A program made the position numbers and the translations under genes. A stretch of 64,000 nt of DNA from Lycorma delicatula (Eukaryota > Arthropoda > Insecta > Hemiptera > Fulgoridae), in NCBI RefSeq assembly GCF_047948215.1, contig NC_134455.1, positions 321,090,147 through 321,154,146 on the forward strand, written 5' to 3'. Under the pieces are notes generated by a model. The model was not told the origin of the DNA. It saw only the letters and a list, made by a program, of their open reading frames with translations, and made no database searches. Numbering within the stretch: the stretch's first letter is position 1; the number at the start of each line of letters is the position of its first letter. Shown here piece after piece: positions 60,161-64,000 of the stretch.

Positions 60161-62470
60161 GATGACAGATTAGATGTTTCTGAAATCTCTTGAAATACAC
60201 AAAAATATTAACAACCGATTTCCTGACAATTTATTTAAAAAATAATAACAAATAACTATTACATAAATTAGTTGATTTTTACATTAAAATTATCTAACAA
60301 AAAATCATATGTTAATTATATTATTAATGAAATCAGTCCGGTAAGATTTTTGTAATGTTTTTATTTTTTGCTTCTTGTATGGAACCCTAAAACATTGTGT
60401 ACTCTCTGTCAAATATATTTAACAAGTATTTTTTTTAAAATGAAATTCTAAATTATTAAGAGTTTTTGATCTAGTGTCTTACTGATTTTTATATAAGAAA
60501 CCTTTTTTTGGAAAACAGTTATATTTATATTACAGTAATTTTTGTTTTAGAGCAGAAGTAATGATGCATTTATGAGAATCATAAACTACAGTTTATAATT
60601 TCATTGTAATTTTTTCGATAACTGTTTGTACTACTAGTGTTCGATAACACAATTTCAGTCACCATACTTTCAAGTGTTTTAATATTAAACGACAACCTTG
60701 ATATTCTACAAAGAGATAAATAATTATAAATAGCCCAAAACACGTGATGTGATTTGTATGTTAGATGGATAATGTTCATCTAATCATATCTATAGGATAT
60801 CCTAACTGTGTGTCCTCCTAACAAAACAAAACATAAAGAAATATTCAGTTTGTATTTTAATAGAAGGAGTACGGCTTGAATGCTGGAACACTTGAATTTC
60901 AAATCAGATAATTTGGGTACCACTAGACCAACCCGGTGGATATTATAAAATGTTAAAAGAATGATAATTGCTAATATTCATTTAAAATGTTAAACAATAC
61001 AAATTAAAAATATATTTCCATGGATACTATATATATTTATATTTAACTAGTTACAAATAAAATGATTTTTATAACGACAGATGAGATTCTCTGTCATGCT
61101 TATTTGTATAAATATTAATTGCAAATATTTTTTCCCGCATAATGAATGTTTTTATTAACGTATTCATATAATACTCCGCAAAATTAAATGGAAGAATATC
61201 CACAATTATTAAAAACCTTAATTTTTAACAGTGTAAATATAAATAATTATACCACTAAGTTTTAAAATATTACAAAAGATAATTATTACAAACAATAATT
61301 GTTTTAAAAATATAACATTTAATAATTATTATTTTTATATCATTAAAACAATCTAAAAAAATTATACATTTGAAAAAAACTAGGTTTTTTATTATTCTTG
61401 TTAAAATTGATTAATACAATAGTTCAAATAATTTAACTTTTATCATTTCTTTATATATATATATATATACATGAATTTTACAGCAATTTTTATACCGAAA
61501 AAGAGATAATGCTATCATACTAGAAGCAAACGTAAAACCAATAGACCAATACCAATCTGTTTCTTAATATTACAACACAATAAAAATTTGATTCCACCAT
61601 AAGATCATGAACTATATTGACAAATATTGCTTTGACCGGGAGGATTGCTACAACTGTTCTTCTAGGGTAATCGCAAGATTAATCATAGTTAACCCTCGAG
61701 TGGTCTTATTTGCTAATAAATACAGTATGTATTTTCAGAGAAAGCAGCAGTAGTAGATTACTATAATAATGCAGAAACCATTCAAGGAAAAACAAATCAC
61801 AAAATTCAAAGGAAACCTTTTACATAAAAAATATATGAATTCTTATTTAACTGCATGGAAATTATAAATCATAGTTTTAATTGATATCTTGATAGACAAT
61901 TAAAATTTCAATAACTATATTCTAGAATGTTTTTTTCTCACTTTTACCTGTTCTGCCTTCAGCAATCCATTGAAGTATTGCTTATGTAGATAAAAGAGGA
62001 TGATATTAAGTGCGCTGAATTGAATCCCAACAACCAAAACGCACTCAAATCCACAATCTTGGATTAAAATCCATTAAAAGAAACTCCTCTTAACTGTAAC
62101 TGTCGACTTCTAAATCAGCTGATTTGGGAAGACACTTTCACCACTATACCAACCAGGTGGATATTCTAGAATATTAAAAAATGATAATTGGTTAAATTTA
62201 TTTAATATTACAAACAATAATACAAATTTATATTAGAAATAAAAATTTATTTCTATGGAAACTATATATTTATATTCCTTTAGTTTTATTTAATATGTGT
62301 TAAATAAGATTACATGTTATCTTTTGTAATGCTAACTTTTACAAATCTTATTAAATAGTAATTCACTTTCCAAAATCCAGGTAATTTAGAAATAATCTTT
62401 GAAATATCTTTAAATCAATAAAAATAGTAATTATTACACTCAATTATTTTCGTCAAACCCTCTATCCTTT
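60161..62470 (+). repeat. Satellite unit U6 (2310 bp, type A)
   Basis: Repeats U4 with only rare differences, e.g. CGACTTCTAAATC at 62101-62113 against CGACTTGTAAATC in U4. Confidence 0.96.
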
Positions 62471-64000
62471 GATGACAGATTAGATGTTTCTGAAATCTCT
62501 TGAAATACACAAAAATATTAACAACCGATTTCCTGACAATTTATTTAAAAAATAATAACAAATAACTATTACATAAAATAGTTGATTTTTACATTAAAAT
62601 TATCTAAAAAAAAACCATATGTTAATTATATTATTAATGAAATCAGCCGGGTAAGATTTTTGTAATGTTTTTATTTTTTGCTTCTTGTATGGAACCCTAA
62701 AACTATTTTTTTTTTAAACAAAAGTCTAAATTATTAAGAGTTTTTGATCAAGTGTCTTACTGGTTTCTATATAATAAAACTTTTTTTGGAAAACAGTTAT
62801 ATTAATATTACAGTAACTTTTGTTTTAGAGCCGAAGTAATGATGCATTTATGAGAATCGTAAACTACAGTTTATAATTTCATTGTAATTTTTTCGATAAC
62901 TGTTTGTACTACTAGTGTTCGATAACACAATTTCAGTCACCATACTTTCAAGTGTTTTAATATTAAACAACAACCTTGATATTCTACAAAGAGATAAATA
63001 ATTATAAATAGCCCAAAACACGTGATGTGATTTGTATGTTAGATGGATAATGTTCATCTAATCATATCTATAGGATATCCTAACTGTGTGTCCTCCTAAC
63101 AAAACAAAACAAAACATAAAGAAATATTCAGTATGTATTTTAATAGAAGGAGTACGGCTTGAATGCTGGAACACTTGAATTTCAAATCAGATAATTTGGG
63201 TACCACTAGACCAACCCGGTGGATATTATAAAATGTTAAAAGAATGATAATTGCCAATATTCATTTAAAATGTTAAACAATACAAATTAAAAATATATTT
63301 CCATGAATACTATATATATTTATATTTAACTAGTTACAAATAAAATGATTTTTATAACGACAGATGAGATTCTCTGTCATGCTTATTTGTATAAATATTA
63401 ATTGCAAATATTTTTTCCCGCATAATGAATGTTTTTATTAACGTATTCATATAATACTCCGCAAAATTAAATGGAAGAATATCCACAATTATTAAAAACC
63501 TTACTTTTTAACAGTGTAAATATAAATAATTATACCACTAAGTTTTAAAATATTACAAAAGATAATTATTACAAACAATAATTGTATTAATGATATACCA
63601 TTTAATAATTATTATTTTTATATCACTAAAACAATCAAAATAATTATACATTTGAAAAAACTAGGTTTTTTATTATTCTTGTTAAAATTGATTAATACAA
63701 TAGTTCAAATAATTTAACTTTTATCATTTCTTTATATATATACATGAATTTTAAGGCAATTTTTATACCGAAAAAGAGATAATGCTATCATACTAGAAGC
63801 AAACATAAAACCAATAGACCAATACCAATATGTTTCTTCATATTACAACACAATAAAAATTTGATTCCACCATCAGATCATGAACTATATTGACAAATAT
63901 TGCTTTGACCGGGAGAATTGCTACAACTGTTCTTCTAGGGTAATCACAAGATTAATCATAGTTAACCCTCGAGTGGTCTTATTTGCTAATAAATACAGTA
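62471..64000 (+). repeat. Satellite unit U7 (type B, cut by window end)
   Basis: Matches U5 from its marker at 62471 to the end of the window. One difference is TTTTAAGGCAATTTT against TTTTACAGCAATTTT near 63750. Confidence 0.96.

Larger units (their letters stand above)
31770..64000 (+). repeat. Satellite array of ~2.3-kb units, interrupted by two LINEs
   Basis: Tandem AT-rich repeat. The same marker (GATGACAGATTAGATGTTTC) falls at 48664, 50980, 53297, 55579, 57887, 60161 and 62471, giving periods of 2316, 2317, 2282, 2308, 2274 and 2310 bp. Earlier copies are seen at 32415-33449, 39540-40842 and 46507-48663, broken by LINEs. Unit content in order: marker block, a GTATGGAACCC block, a conserved ~69-codon minus-strand open stretch with no known homology, the first SINE head, two CATGGATACTAT blocks, an AT-rich middle, a CTCGAGTGG block, and the second SINE head. 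The array continues beyond the window. Confidence 0.97.

Overview
The window is a piece of an AT-rich, intron- and transposon-heavy animal genome. Spliced genes with GT..AG introns, several non-LTR retrotransposon families, DUF4817-type mariner, Harbinger and hAT remnants, and tRNA-derived SINEs point to an insect. Hemiptera is my guess from the look of the repeats, but no single gene proves it. There is no bacterial gene, operon, CRISPR array or complete RNA gene.

The only host gene I recognise is a serpin on the + strand, spread over about 25 kb in six visible exons (4759-4941, 10407-10614, 17852-18060, 20920-21126, 28784-28919, 29963-30093). All splice phases match, and the joined exons give 357 residues ending in a normal serpin C-terminus. 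The first coding exon, with start codon, signal peptide and helix A, is not visible. The hinge is of inhibitory type and the predicted P1 residue is Arg, so the product is probably a secreted inhibitor of trypsin-like proteases. An intron splits the reactive-centre loop at P7.

The serpin introns and upstream flank are packed with dead elements: an RTE-like LINE (1-2350), a hAT remnant (2356-3480), a GC-rich patch with three histone-3'-end-like hairpins (6156-6660), a mariner-like transposase (7770-8675), a second RTE-like LINE with 15-bp target duplications and a GAA tail (10856-14042), a decayed jockey/CR1-like RT (15290-16230), another mariner fragment (21230-21725), SINEs (21768-21965 and 29300-29606), a Harbinger remnant (22580-23165), and a second, better-preserved copy of the first LINE (23944-26534).

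From about 31.77 kb to the window end the sequence is a tandem array of a roughly 2.3-kb AT-rich satellite. The left edge is an inverted unit piece forming a large palindrome. Two long RNase-H-bearing LINEs of I-like type sit inside the array: 33463-39526 (- strand, 13-bp target duplication) and 40843-46506 (+ strand, with a satellite phase jump). From 46.5 kb the array is uninterrupted. Units at 48.7-53.3 kb have a 2316/2317-bp period. Later units form a 4.58-kb two-unit higher-order repeat (about 55.0-59.6 repeated at 59.6-64.0 kb). Each full unit carries two tRNA-derived SINE heads. The edge unit lacks a ~600-bp segment containing the second head, which suggests a SINE-bearing insertion was fixed before the main amplification. 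The array runs off the window end.
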